Shown here piece by piece: positions 53,801 through 63,021 of a stretch of DNA of 64,000 nt (its first letter is position 1; every line of letters starts with the position of its first letter). Source of the DNA: Variovorax davisae (GTDB taxonomy: Bacteria; Pseudomonadota; Gammaproteobacteria; Burkholderiales; Burkholderiaceae_C); the NCBI RefSeq assembly GCF_030316845.1, contig NZ_JASZYS010000008.1, forward strand, positions 1 through 64,000, in the 5' to 3' direction. The notes beneath the pieces are model-generated. The model was given only the letters and a program-made list of their open reading frames with translations, was not told the DNA's origin and ran no database searches. The translations under genes were made by a program, and so were the position numbers.

Positions 53801-54004
53801 GTGAAGACGACGTTGCGAGCACTCACCGAGATCAGGCTTCGACGCTCTGAAGAAGTGCCCCATGGCAGCACGCCGGATGGCGGCTGCGATCACCTGTGGA
53901 TCCCCGACAACCGCACCAGCCGGGAGCGGCTCTTGCGGGCCGTTGAGCTGGGCAATCGCCTGCATGGCCCGGCCACCCACTGGATCGAGAAACGCCAGGC
54001 CTGA
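53801..54004 (+). CDS. Small hypothetical protein with GTG start
   Basis: A 67-residue protein starting with GTG at 53801, preceded by GAGGAG 7 bases upstream, a strong site. The product is basic at the N-terminus (KTTLRALTEIRLRRSEEV), with GGCDHLWIPDNRTSRERL and a final helix ELGNRLHGPATHWIE. No family recognised. Coding status rests on the ribosome binding site and composition. It ends 15 bases before the end of the convergent YihY gene. Confidence 0.5.
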   Translation: MKTTLRALTEIRLRRSEEVPHGSTPDGGCDHLWIPDNRTSRERLLRAVELGNRLHGPATHWIEKRQA

Positions 54005-54019
54005 GCCGAAGCCGGCGCG

Positions 54020-55141
54020 TCAAGTGGCCCGCAGCGCCTTCCTGCGGGTCGCGAGCCGTTGGCGTTGCCGCTGGATGGAGCGCTTCGCGGCGACGTTGGC
54101 GATGACCAGGATCGCGAGCACGATGACCTGCCGCGTGAAGGTGGCGGTCGCGCGCTGGCGGAAACGCTCCGCCTGGTCCAGGGCCCGTGCCGTGGCGTCC
54201 CCCTGTGACGGCCCCGGGGAGTGGGGCTGGGCGATCGAAGTGCCGGCGTCGGCCACCGCGGCGGCCATCTCGGTGGCCTGTTGCGCCTTGACACCGGCCA
54301 GCGACCCGTGCGAGTCGGCGTAGACCTTCGTGAATTCGGCACCCAGCAGGAAGATCTGGGCGGCGTAGTAGACCCAGGCCACCAGCACCACCAGCGAGCC
54401 GGCCGCGGCGAAGGATTCCCGGACGCCACTCTTGCCCAGGTACATTCCGATCGCGAACTTGCCGAGTTCGAACAGGATCGCGGTCACAGTGGCACCGATC
54501 CATACGTCGCGCCAGGCGATGGGCGCGGTGGGCATCAGCTTGAAGATCATGGCGAAGAGGAGGGCGATGATCGCGACGGAGATCAGCTCGTTGAGACTTT
54601 GCAGCACGACCTCCCACCCCGGCACCAGGCCGCCGAACCATCCATCGAAGGCGGCCAGGCCGGCGCTGACCATCAACGAGACGATCAGCAGGAAGGCCAG
54701 TCCCAGGATCAGGCCGAACGACAGCAGGCGGGCGCGCAGCATCGACCAGACCCCCGAGGGCTTCTCCTTTTCAGGGACGTGCCAGATCCGGTCCAGGGCG
54801 CTCTGCAGTTCTGCGAACACCGTGGTGGCGCCGACCAGCAGCACGACCACGCTGATGAGGCCGGCGATCAGGCCTCGCTCGGGATCGGCGACGCTGCGCA
54901 GCAGCGCTTCCACGGCTGCGGCGCCCTCCTGGCCGACCAGCCCCGAGACCTGCGCCACGATCTGCGCCTGGGCGGCGTCGTGGCCGAACAGGGCGCCGGC
55001 GATGGCGATGACGATGACCAGCAAGGGGGCCAGCGAGAAGATCGTGTAGTAGGAGATCGCGGCGCCCATGCTCGGCGCATAGTCATCGACCCAGGCGCCC
55101 ACCGCCTTGCGGCTCAGTGCGAACAGTTGCTTCCAATTCAT
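54020..55141 (-). CDS. YihY/virulence-factor BrkB family membrane protein
   Basis: A 373-residue inner membrane protein with six hydrophobic helices in the first 280 residues, matching YihY/UPF0761: AISYYTIFSLAPLLVIVIAI, then LISVVVLLVGATTVFAELQ, RLLSFGLILGLAFLLIVSL and the WVYYAAQIFLLGAEFTKVY segment. A C-terminal hydrophilic extension of about 80 residues ends in a further hydrophobic stretch and an Arg-rich tail. Often annotated as ribonuclease BN, which is not supported. Start ATG 55141. Function unknown. Confidence 0.9.
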   Translation of the reverse strand: MNWKQLFALSRKAVGAWVDDYAPSMGAAISYYTIFSLAPLLVIVIAIAGALFGHDAAQAQIVAQVSGLVGQEGAAAVEALLRSVADPERGLIAGLISVVVLLVGATTVFAELQSALDRIWHVPEKEKPSGVWSMLRARLLSFGLILGLAFLLIVSLMVSAGLAAFDGWFGGLVPGWEVVLQSLNELISVAIIALLFAMIFKLMPTAPIAWRDVWIGATVTAILFELGKFAIGMYLGKSGVRESFAAAGSLVVLVAWVYYAAQIFLLGAEFTKVYADSHGSLAGVKAQQATEMAAAVADAGTSIAQPHSPGPSQGDATARALDQAERFRQRATATFTRQVIVLAILVIANVAAKRSIQRQRQRLATRRKALRAT

Positions 55142-55259
55142 GACGCGAGCCCGCTGACGACGATGAGCCACTGTCGGGCGAACCGACGCCGGTCGACAGT
55201 CAGCAATGCTGCGACTTGGGGTAGGCGACCTTCCCGTGGCGGGCGTCGCCTGGGTCGTA

Positions 55260-55700
55260 CTACTGAGGAATCACGCGCGCATCTTCACCGCTGCCCTGGA
55301 TGAAGACCAGCTGACCGACACGCAAGTCCCGGGTGACCGGCTGGACCACCACCACCAGCACGCCGGTGTTCGTTCGAACGAAGATCTGCTGGCCTTGCAG
55401 CGGCGTGTCGTAGCGCTGCGCGACCCTGGCGCCGGCCACCGTGCCGCCGATGGCGCCCACCACCATGGCGACATCGCGGCCGGTGCCTCCGCCGATGAGG
55501 CTGCCGAGCCCCAAGCCAGTGAGGCCGCCGAGCACCGCGCCGACGCCGGTGTGCTGGGAGGTCGGAATGCTGATGGGCGCGATCTGTTCGATCTTGCCTT
55601 GGCGGATCATGGCGTCGGGTGCGGCGCCGGGGGCCGCGCAGGCAGCCAGCGCGATCGCCATCAGGATGGCCGCCAGGCGGGAGAAGAGTTTGGCTGTCAT
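55260..55700 (-). CDS. Glycine-zipper 2TM lipoprotein (SlyB/Pcp type)
   Basis: A 146-residue outer membrane lipoprotein. Signal peptide with lipobox ALAACA (Cys20). Gly-zipper segment TGVGAVLGGLTGLGLGSLIG, then GAIGGTVAGARVAQ, and a C-terminal beta domain (IFVRTNTGVLVVVVQPVTR, RVGQLVFIQGSG) as in SlyB. Start ATG 55700 with GGAG 8 bases upstream. Such proteins support outer membrane integrity under stress. Monocistronic. Confidence 0.88.
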   Translation of the reverse strand: MTAKLFSRLAAILMAIALAACAAPGAAPDAMIRQGKIEQIAPISIPTSQHTGVGAVLGGLTGLGLGSLIGGGTGRDVAMVVGAIGGTVAGARVAQRYDTPLQGQQIFVRTNTGVLVVVVQPVTRDLRVGQLVFIQGSGEDARVIPQ

Positions 55701-55847
55701 GGTCGAGCTCCAGGAAAGGTTGTGTCGGACACCTGTCTTGCGTGGCGCATGATGCCTCTGAAACGGGCGCGGCGCTCGGTTCTCGTGCGCCGGGCGGCCC
55801 GGCCCGGCGTGGCCAGGCCGTACCATTGCGGCCAGGAGTGAGTCATC

Positions 55848-56702
55848 TTGGCGCGCATCAAATCAACGACCTTCGTCTTCCAGCCGGTTCAACTGGTGCG
55901 TCCCTGCGAGATCGTCGCGTTCCGCATCGCCGAAGCCATCCGCGCCGGCGACGTCAAGGTCGGTGAGCGGCTGCCTTCCGAACAGAACCTGTCGGAGCAG
56001 CTCGGCGTCAGCCGCCCGACCTTGCGGGAGGCCATCAAGCTGATGGTCCAGGCCGGCGTGCTGAACGTCAGGCCCGGGTCGTCGGGCGGCATCTTCGTGA
56101 TCAGCCAGGCCGTGCCGCAGGAACTCTGCGGCCTGCCGCTGCCCGAACTGCCGATGAGCGACATCGCCGGCGTGCTGGAGGCGCGCCGGCTGTTCGAGCC
56201 GCATGTCGCGCGGATGGCGGCCACCTATGGCACCGAGGCCGACTTCCGGGCCATGCGCGACGCCGTGGCGCTGAGCGAGGAGACCGGCGCCCCCTACCGG
56301 CGCCGCCGCATCAGCCAGGAGGGCGTCGAACTCATGACCATCGCCAGCACGCGCTTCAACATCGCGGTGGCGCGCGCCACCCAGAACAGCGTGATCGTGC
56401 AGATGATGGAGATCCTGCTGCGGCGCATGGAGTCGGTGCGGATGCTGGCCCTGAGCGAGCTGCCCGACATCACGCTGTCGACCCGGACCCTGGCCAACTC
56501 GCTGGCCGCCATCGAGAGCGGCGAGCCGGAGCTGATCGACAAGGCCACGCTCGAACGCATCGGCCTGCTCGAAGCGGCCTGGGAGCGGGCCACCGGCCGC
56601 CGGCTGCGGCGCCGGCCCCTGTTGCGGCTGGTGCCCGACGAAGGCACCACGACGCCGCCGACGCCGGGCAGCCCGCCCAGGAAGCGCAGCCGCAGCCCAT
56701 GA
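55848..56702 (+). CDS. GntR-family regulator, FadR (FCD) type
   Basis: A 284-residue GntR regulator. The winged HTH is RIAEAIRAGDVKVGERLPSE, then LSEQLGVSRPTLREAIKLMV and GVLNVRPGSSGGIFV. The C-terminal FCD domain binds small carboxylates with metal. Start: TTG at 55848, with AGGAG 10 bases upstream; no ATG is near. It sits upstream of the liv-AKR-molybdoenzyme operon, with a dyad in the intervening promoter, and is the likely regulator of that operon. Ends in a Pro/Arg-rich tail. Confidence 0.88.
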   Translation: MARIKSTTFVFQPVQLVRPCEIVAFRIAEAIRAGDVKVGERLPSEQNLSEQLGVSRPTLREAIKLMVQAGVLNVRPGSSGGIFVISQAVPQELCGLPLPELPMSDIAGVLEARRLFEPHVARMAATYGTEADFRAMRDAVALSEETGAPYRRRRISQEGVELMTIASTRFNIAVARATQNSVIVQMMEILLRRMESVRMLALSELPDITLSTRTLANSLAAIESGEPELIDKATLERIGLLEAAWERATGRRLRRRPLLRLVPDEGTTTPPTPGSPPRKRSRSP

Positions 56703-56738
56703 CGGTGCGTGGTGCCCGAAAAAAAGCGGGCACGCGGC

Positions 56739-56767
56739 TTGCAGGCTGATTGGTATCAAAATATACT
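56739..56767 (+). promoter_or_regulatory. Promoter of the liv operon with GntR-type dyad
   Basis: TTGCAG (56739-56744), 17 bases, TATACT (56762-56767). GTAT-N6-ATAC (56753-56766) overlaps the -10 element in an AT-rich patch, a likely site for the adjacent GntR regulator. Confidence 0.5.
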
Positions 56768-56830
56768 GAATTCGGTTGGAATTTGGATATTTGGTTCTTG
56801 GCCCCTTGGGCTGATCAGGAGTCCGACACC

Positions 56831-57582
56831 GTGCTGGAGCTTGAAAACGTGGTTCGAACCTTCGGTGCGCTGCGCGCCGTCGACGGGGTCAGCCTGCGCG
56901 TCGGCAAGGCCAGCATCACCGGGCTGATCGGCCCCAACGGTGCGGGCAAGACCACGCTGTTCAACACCATCGCGGGCACGCACGGACCGGATGCGGGCGT
57001 GATCCGCCTGAACGACGCGCGCATCGACGGACTGCGGCCCGACCAGGTGTTCCATCGCGGCCTGGGCCGCACCTTCCAGATCCCGCGCCCGCTCGGCACG
57101 CTCACGGTGATCGAGAACATGCTGCTGGTGCCGATCGACCAGAGCGGAGAGAAGTTCTGGAACACCTGGCTGCGGCGCGGCCACATCCGCAGGCAGGACG
57201 CCGCCAACCTCGAGAAGGCGCGCGAGGTGATCGACTTCGTCGGCCTGTCGCACCTGGCCGATCAACCGGCGCGCGTGCTGTCGGGCGGCCAGCAGAAGCT
57301 GCTCGAGCTGGCGCGCATCCTGATGGTCGACCCCTCGATCATCCTGCTCGACGAACCCGCCGCCGGGGTCAATCCGGTGCTGCTCGAAAGCCTGGTGGAA
57401 CGCATCCAGGCCTTGCACCAGCGCGGCGTCACCTTCCTGCTGATCGAGCACAACATGGACATGGTGATGCAGCTGTGCAACCCGGTGATCGTGATGGCGC
57501 AAGGCCGGGTGGTGATGGAGGGTACGCCCGAGGCGGTGCGCACCGATGCGCGCGTGATCGACGCCTACCTGGGAGACCAGCC

Positions 57583-57586
<4 letters not shown>
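56831..57586 (+). CDS. livG: Branched-chain-type ABC importer ATPase (LivG type)
   Basis: A 251-residue ATPase. Walker A GPNGAGKTT, signature LSGGQQKLLELARI, Walker B IILLDEPAAGVNP, H-loop LLIEHNMD. The RTFQIPRPLGTLTVIENM segment and C-terminal DAYLG are typical LivG. Start: GTG at 56831 with AGGAG about 9 bases upstream; an upstream ATG at 56750 would read through the promoter. First gene of the uptake operon; ATGA overlap with livF. Confidence 0.93.
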
Positions 57587-58325
<739 letters not shown>

Positions 58326-58329
<4 letters not shown>

Positions 58330-59255
58330 TCGCGCAGGCCATCGTCGACGGCTTCCTGAGCGGCGCGGTGGTGGCGCTGGGCGCCATCGGCGTCACCTTC
58401 AGCCTCGCCATCCTGCGCTTCGCGAACTTCTCGCATGGCGACCTGCTCTCGGTGGGCGGCTATGCCGCGCTGTTCGTGCTGCTGATCACCGGCAGCACCT
58501 TGCCCGGCGCCACCGGCGCCCTGAGCACGCCCATCGGCCCCTTCTCCTTCGGCTGGGGCCTGCCGCTGGCGGTCGCGTTCGGCATCGCGGTGGCGGTGTC
58601 CATCTCGCTGCTGCTCGACCGGCTGGTCTACCGGCGGCTGCGCAAGCGCAGCGCCGATCCGTTGACGCTGGTGTTCGCCTCCTTCGGCCTCGCGCTGGTG
58701 CTGCGCAACCTCCTGCTGCTGCTCTTCGGACCCGACCCCCACAACTACAGCAGCGAGATCCAGATGGCCCTGCGCCTGCCGGGCCGCGTGCTGGTGATGC
58801 CCGACCAGGTGCTGGTGTTCGGCATCACGCTGGCCGTGCTGGCGCTGCTGTGGCTCTTCCTGCAGCACACGCGCCACGGCATCGCGATGCGCTCGGTGGC
58901 CGAGAACCCGATGCTGTCCAGCATCGCCGGCATCGACATCGCCAGCACCGTGCGGCTGACCTGGATCGTCTCGGCCGCGCTGGCCGCGCTGGCCGGCATC
59001 TTCTATGGTGTCACCGTGCAGGTGCGCCCCGAGATGGGGCTCAACCTGCTGCTGCCTTTGTTCACCGCCGCCATCATCGGCGGTGTCGGCAGCGTCACCG
59101 GCGCGGTGCTGGGCGCGCTGCTCATCAGCCTCTGCGAGAACCTGTTCACGCTCGTGATACCCAGCACCTACAAGCCGATGATCGCCTTCGTGCTGTTGCT
59201 GCTGGTCCTCTACGTCCGGCCGCAGGGCCTCATCGCGCCCAAAGGGCAAAGCTAG
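58326..59255 (+). CDS. livH: Branched-chain-type ABC importer permease (LivH type)
   Basis: A 309-residue permease with about eight helices: FLSGAVVALGAIGVTFSLAI, NFSHGDLLSVGGY, the EAA-like loop MRSVAENPMLSSIAGID and GGVGSVTGAVLGALLISL. It matches LivH length and topology. Start ATG 58326 overlaps livF. Works with LivM as the membrane channel. Confidence 0.92.
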
Positions 59256-59264
59256 GGTTGCGCC

Positions 59265-60179
59265 ATGCTGTCGTACCTGATCTTCTTCGTCACCGTGGCC
59301 TCGATCCTCTCGATCGCCACGCTGGGGCTCAACCTGCAGTGGGGCGTCTCCGGCCAGTTCAACGCCGGCGTGGTGGGCTTCGTCGCGGTCGGGGGCTACG
59401 GGATGGCCATCCTGACCATGCCGGTGAGCGAGCAGCTGCTGGTGCGTCTTCACCTGCCCTTCGGCGTCGGCCTGGCGGCGAGCCTGGTGGTGTGCGCCCT
59501 GGTGGCACTCCTGGTGGCTCTGGCGACCCTGCGCCTGCGCAGCGACTACCTGGCGATCGCGACCTTCGGCATCGCCACGTCCATCCAGCTGCTGGCCAAC
59601 AACCTCGAACCGCTGACCGGCGGCTCGCGGGGGCTGGTCGGCATCCCGCGGCCGTTCGAGGGCCTCGGGCCGCGCGGCTTCGCGCTCGGCTACCTGGCGA
59701 TGGTGCTGGTGCTGCTGGGCGCGGTGTACGCCGGCCTGCAGGCGCTGCTGAACTCGCCCTGGGGCCGGGTGCAGCGCGCGCTGCGCGAGGACGAGACCGT
59801 CTGCGCCGCGCTGGGCAAGAACGTGGTGCGCTTCCGCCTCACGGCCTTCGTGCTCGGTGCCATGCTGATGGGGCTGTCGGGCGCGCTGTACGCGGGCTTC
59901 GTCGGCACCACCAGCCCCTCGGAATTCATGCCGATCATGACCTTCCAGATCTGGGCCATGCTGATCGTCGGCGGCAGCGGCAACAACCGCGGCGCCATCG
60001 CCGGCACCTTCGTCATCTGGGGACTGTGGACCTTCTCGGGCATCGCCATCGTCTCCTTGCTGCCGCCGACCCTCCAGGCCCAGGGCGGCGCGGTGCAGGC
60101 GATCCTGATCGGATCGATCCTGGTCGCGACGCTGCTGCTGCGGCCGCGCGGCCTGCTCGGTGCCCGGCACGCCACCTGA
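59265..60179 (+). CDS. livM: Branched-chain-type ABC importer permease (LivM type)
   Basis: A 304-residue permease. LNLQWGVSGQFNAGVVGFVAVGGY at the N-terminal third (given in parts: GVSGQFNAGVV), the transmission loop ALREDETVCAALGKNV, and MLIVGGSGNNRGAIAGT are LivM traits. Start ATG 59265, 9 bases after livH. E. coli LivM is longer (425) by an N-terminal extension not present in most homologues. Confidence 0.9.
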   Translation: MLSYLIFFVTVASILSIATLGLNLQWGVSGQFNAGVVGFVAVGGYGMAILTMPVSEQLLVRLHLPFGVGLAASLVVCALVALLVALATLRLRSDYLAIATFGIATSIQLLANNLEPLTGGSRGLVGIPRPFEGLGPRGFALGYLAMVLVLLGAVYAGLQALLNSPWGRVQRALREDETVCAALGKNVVRFRLTAFVLGAMLMGLSGALYAGFVGTTSPSEFMPIMTFQIWAMLIVGGSGNNRGAIAGTFVIWGLWTFSGIAIVSLLPPTLQAQGGAVQAILIGSILVATLLLRPRGLLGARHAT

Positions 60180-60228
60180 CGGCGCGCCGGCGTTTTCCCA
60201 TTTCTCTCACAGCAACCAGGAGTTCGAC

Positions 60229-61494
60229 ATGAACGCTCTCAAAAGATGGCTCGCGACCAGCGTCGCCCTGTGCGCGATGCTCGGCGCCGCCAACGCCTCC
60301 GCGCAAGACTGCCCCAAGCTGGGCGGCGTCCTCGCACTCACCGGCGCCCAGGGCGCGATCGGCAAGGTGATCGCCGACGCCGGCAAGCTGGCCGTCGACC
60401 AGGTCAACAAGGCCGGCGGCGTCAAGGGCTGCCAGGTCGAATTCTCGCTGCGCGACGACACCAGCCAGCCCTCGGTCGGCGTCGATGCCGCGCGCTACCT
60501 GGTCGACGTGCAGAAGGTGTCCGCCATCGTCGGCCTGGTCGGCAGCGGCACGGCGCTGGCGGTCGTCAACTCGGTCTCGGTGCCCAACAAGGTGCCGACC
60601 ATCGCCTGCTGCGCCGTCACGCCGTCGCTCACCAAAATGGCCCAGGAGGGCAAGACCGACGGCTACTTCTTCCGCACCATCCCGACCGCGCGCACCATGG
60701 CTCTGGCGCATGCGCAGGCGGTCAAGGACAAGGGCTACAAGAAGACGGTCATCATGTACATCAACAACGACTTCGGCACCGGCGTGGCGCCGGACGCCAA
60801 GAAGGCCATCGAGCAGCTCGGCGGCAGCGTGGTCGGCATGGTGGCCTACAACGAGAACCAGTCGTCCTACCGCTCGGAAGTGAACAAGGCGCTGGCGCTG
60901 GAGCCCGATTCGCTGGTGCTGGTGGGCCTGTCGCAGGACGGCACCATCATCCTGCGCGAATGGTTCTCGCTCGGTGGCACGCCCAACGTGATCCTGCACA
61001 ACACGCTGCGCTCGATGGACGTCGTCAAGGGCATCGGCGAGCGCTTCCTGACCAAGGCCGTGGGCGTGGACAACGGGCAGGCCTCGGGCCCGACGGCCGA
61101 CGCCTTCAACAAGGATTTCACGGCCGCCTACAACCGCCCCGCGGTCGGTCCCGGCCTGCACACCATGTACGACGCGGTGGCGGTGACCTTGCTCGCGATG
61201 CAGGCCGCGCCCAAGCTGGACGGCGCGTCGATCCGCGATGCTCTCAGGGCCGTGCAGGACCCGACGGGGCTCGAGGTCGGCCCGGGGGTCGAAGGCCTGA
61301 AGAAGGGTCTCGATGCGCTCAAGGCCGGCAAGAAGATCCGCTACGTCGGCGCCACCGGTGGCTTCCGTTTCGACAAGAACGGCGACGTGACCGGCCCGAT
61401 GCTGATCTGGAAGATCAGCAACGGCGAGATCGTGACCGAGAAGACCCTCACGCTCGAAGAGATGAACGCGCTCGAACAGAAGGTCGGGCTCTGA
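60229..61494 (+). CDS. Periplasmic substrate-binding protein of the Liv importer
   Basis: A 421-residue exported binding protein. Signal peptide WLATSVALCAMLGAANASA, then mature DCPKLGGVLALTGAQGA. Type I periplasmic fold: KLAVDQVNKAGGVKGC, AIVGLVGSGTALAV, AHAQAVKDKGYKKTV, YNENQSSYRSEVNKAL. Start ATG 60229 with AGGAG. Immediately after the permease genes; its ligand should define the operon substrate. Ligand not predictable by eye; amino acid, aromatic acid or amide are all possible for this family. Confidence 0.92.
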   Translation: MNALKRWLATSVALCAMLGAANASAQDCPKLGGVLALTGAQGAIGKVIADAGKLAVDQVNKAGGVKGCQVEFSLRDDTSQPSVGVDAARYLVDVQKVSAIVGLVGSGTALAVVNSVSVPNKVPTIACCAVTPSLTKMAQEGKTDGYFFRTIPTARTMALAHAQAVKDKGYKKTVIMYINNDFGTGVAPDAKKAIEQLGGSVVGMVAYNENQSSYRSEVNKALALEPDSLVLVGLSQDGTIILREWFSLGGTPNVILHNTLRSMDVVKGIGERFLTKAVGVDNGQASGPTADAFNKDFTAAYNRPAVGPGLHTMYDAVAVTLLAMQAAPKLDGASIRDALRAVQDPTGLEVGPGVEGLKKGLDALKAGKKIRYVGATGGFRFDKNGDVTGPMLIWKISNGEIVTEKTLTLEEMNALEQKVGL

Positions 61495-61517
61495 GCCCGG
61501 CGCAGCAAAGGCCTCCC

Positions 61518-62612
61518 ATGACCATCGAAACCATCACCCTGGCGCCGGGCTACACCATCTCGCGCGTCGCCAAAGGCAACTGGCAGCTGGCCGCCAAGCA
61601 CGGCGCACCCTATGCGCAGGACGACGCCGTCGAAGACATGCGCCGCTTCGTGGAAGCGGGCATCAACGCCTTCGACTGTGCCGACCACTATGTCGGCGTC
61701 GAAGACACCATCGGCCTGTTCCGGCGGCGCTATCCCGAGCTCGGCAAGCAGCTGCGCGTGTCGACCAAGTACACGCCCGACATCGAGCTGATCCCGCATC
61801 TCACGCGCCGCGACGTCGAGACGGCCGTCGACACCTCGCTGCAGCGCCTGGGCGTCGAGCAGCTCGACCTGGTGCAGTTCCACTGGTGGGACTACGAGGT
61901 GCCGGGGTGCGTGCAAGCCATGCAATGGCTGCAGGAGTTCCAGAAGGCCGGCAAGATCGCGCACCTGGGCACCACCAACTTCAATGTCGCGCGGCTGCGC
62001 GAGATCGTCGACGGCGGCGTCACGCTGCTGACCAACCAGCTGCAGTATTCGCTGCTCGACCGCCGGCCCGAGAACGGCATGGTCGAACTGTGCCGCCAGC
62101 ACGGCATCCAGCTGCTGTGCTATGGCACGGTGGCCGGGGGCTTTCTGTCCGACAAGTGGCTCGGCCAGCCGAGCCCGCCGCCGCCGTTCGAGAACCGTTC
62201 GCTCATCAAGTACCGGCTCATCATCGAGGAGTTCGGCGGCTGGGAGGCTTATCAGGCCTTGCTGCGCGCGCTCGACACGATCGCGAAGAAACACGGCAGC
62301 AGCATCGCCGCGGTCGCGGCGCGCTACGTGCTGGACCGGCCGCAGGTGGCGGCGGCGCTGGTGGGCGCCAAGGACGCGCGCCATCTCGACGAGACGCTGG
62401 CGATCTTCAGCCTGCGCCTGGATGCCGAAGACCTGGCGAGCCTGGGCGCGCTCTCCGACGCGGCACCCGGACCGGCCGGCGACTGCTACGACATCGAGCG
62501 CGAGAAGGACGGCACCCACGCCAGGATCATGCAGATGAACCAGAACACGCACGGCGCGCCGGCCCACATCGATATGTCGCCCCCGATCGCCGCCATCGGC
62601 GCGCGTTCCTGA
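61518..62612 (+). CDS. Aldo/keto reductase
   Basis: A 364-residue NAD(P)H-dependent oxidoreductase. The catalytic tetrad is visible as Asp53 and Tyr58 (FDCADHYVG), Lys84 (STKYTP) and His122 (VQFHWWDY). The TIM barrel continues with TLGTTNF-like HLGTTNFNV, QLQYSLLDRRPE and the C-terminal VGAKDARHLDE. Longer than usual (about 320-350) by a C-terminal tail. Start ATG 61518 with AAGG. Fifth metabolic-related gene in the uptake operon; presumably reduces or oxidises the imported compound or its product. Confidence 0.9.
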   Translation: MTIETITLAPGYTISRVAKGNWQLAAKHGAPYAQDDAVEDMRRFVEAGINAFDCADHYVGVEDTIGLFRRRYPELGKQLRVSTKYTPDIELIPHLTRRDVETAVDTSLQRLGVEQLDLVQFHWWDYEVPGCVQAMQWLQEFQKAGKIAHLGTTNFNVARLREIVDGGVTLLTNQLQYSLLDRRPENGMVELCRQHGIQLLCYGTVAGGFLSDKWLGQPSPPPPFENRSLIKYRLIIEEFGGWEAYQALLRALDTIAKKHGSSIAAVAARYVLDRPQVAAALVGAKDARHLDETLAIFSLRLDAEDLASLGALSDAAPGPAGDCYDIEREKDGTHARIMQMNQNTHGAPAHIDMSPPIAAIGARS

Positions 62613-62634
62613 CCCGCAACTCCAAGGAATCGCC

Positions 62635-63006
62635 ATGAGCTCACTGAAGCACGACCCGACGCAACAGGATGAATTCGAACTCTTCGACCTGCGCGTGGAG
62701 GTGGTGGAATCCGACAAGCCCTTCATCATGCATGTGAAGAAAGGCGACTATTTCGATGTCATCGGCGGGCGCGTGGTGCTGCCGCCGGACAACCCGAGCT
62801 TCTCGCTCTACGGCCTGCTGGCGGTGCTGCCCTTCATACCCGCCAAGCAGCGCCCCACGCACCCGAACGACTGGATGACCTCCGACTGCCTGATCGCCAG
62901 CACCGACCCGGCCTGCGGCGCGCGCTTCAAGATCACGCGGCTCGGCAAGCGCTCGCTGCACCACGGCGATTTCAGCGTGGTGCCGCTGGGCGAGACGAAC
63001 GGCTGA
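62635..63006 (+). CDS. TIGR04076 family protein
   Basis: A 123-residue protein of the TIGR04076 family, of unknown function. Features: KKGDYFDVIGGRVVLPPDNP, SLYGLLAVLPFIPAKQRP and NDWMTSDCLIASTDPACGARF with the two conserved Cys, then KITRLG. It has an N-terminal extension of ~25 acidic residues compared with the core family. In the same operon as the aldo/keto reductase and a molybdoenzyme; possibly a small electron-transfer or substrate-handling protein. Confidence 0.82.
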   Translation: MSSLKHDPTQQDEFELFDLRVEVVESDKPFIMHVKKGDYFDVIGGRVVLPPDNPSFSLYGLLAVLPFIPAKQRPTHPNDWMTSDCLIASTDPACGARFKITRLGKRSLHHGDFSVVPLGETNG

Positions 63007-63021
63007 CGCCGCGGACAGCGT

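Noticed and set aside
54020-55141. Annotation of the YihY protein as ribonuclease BN
   Set aside because: It is a membrane protein without RNase BN/Z motifs; the old name is a known misannotation for this family.
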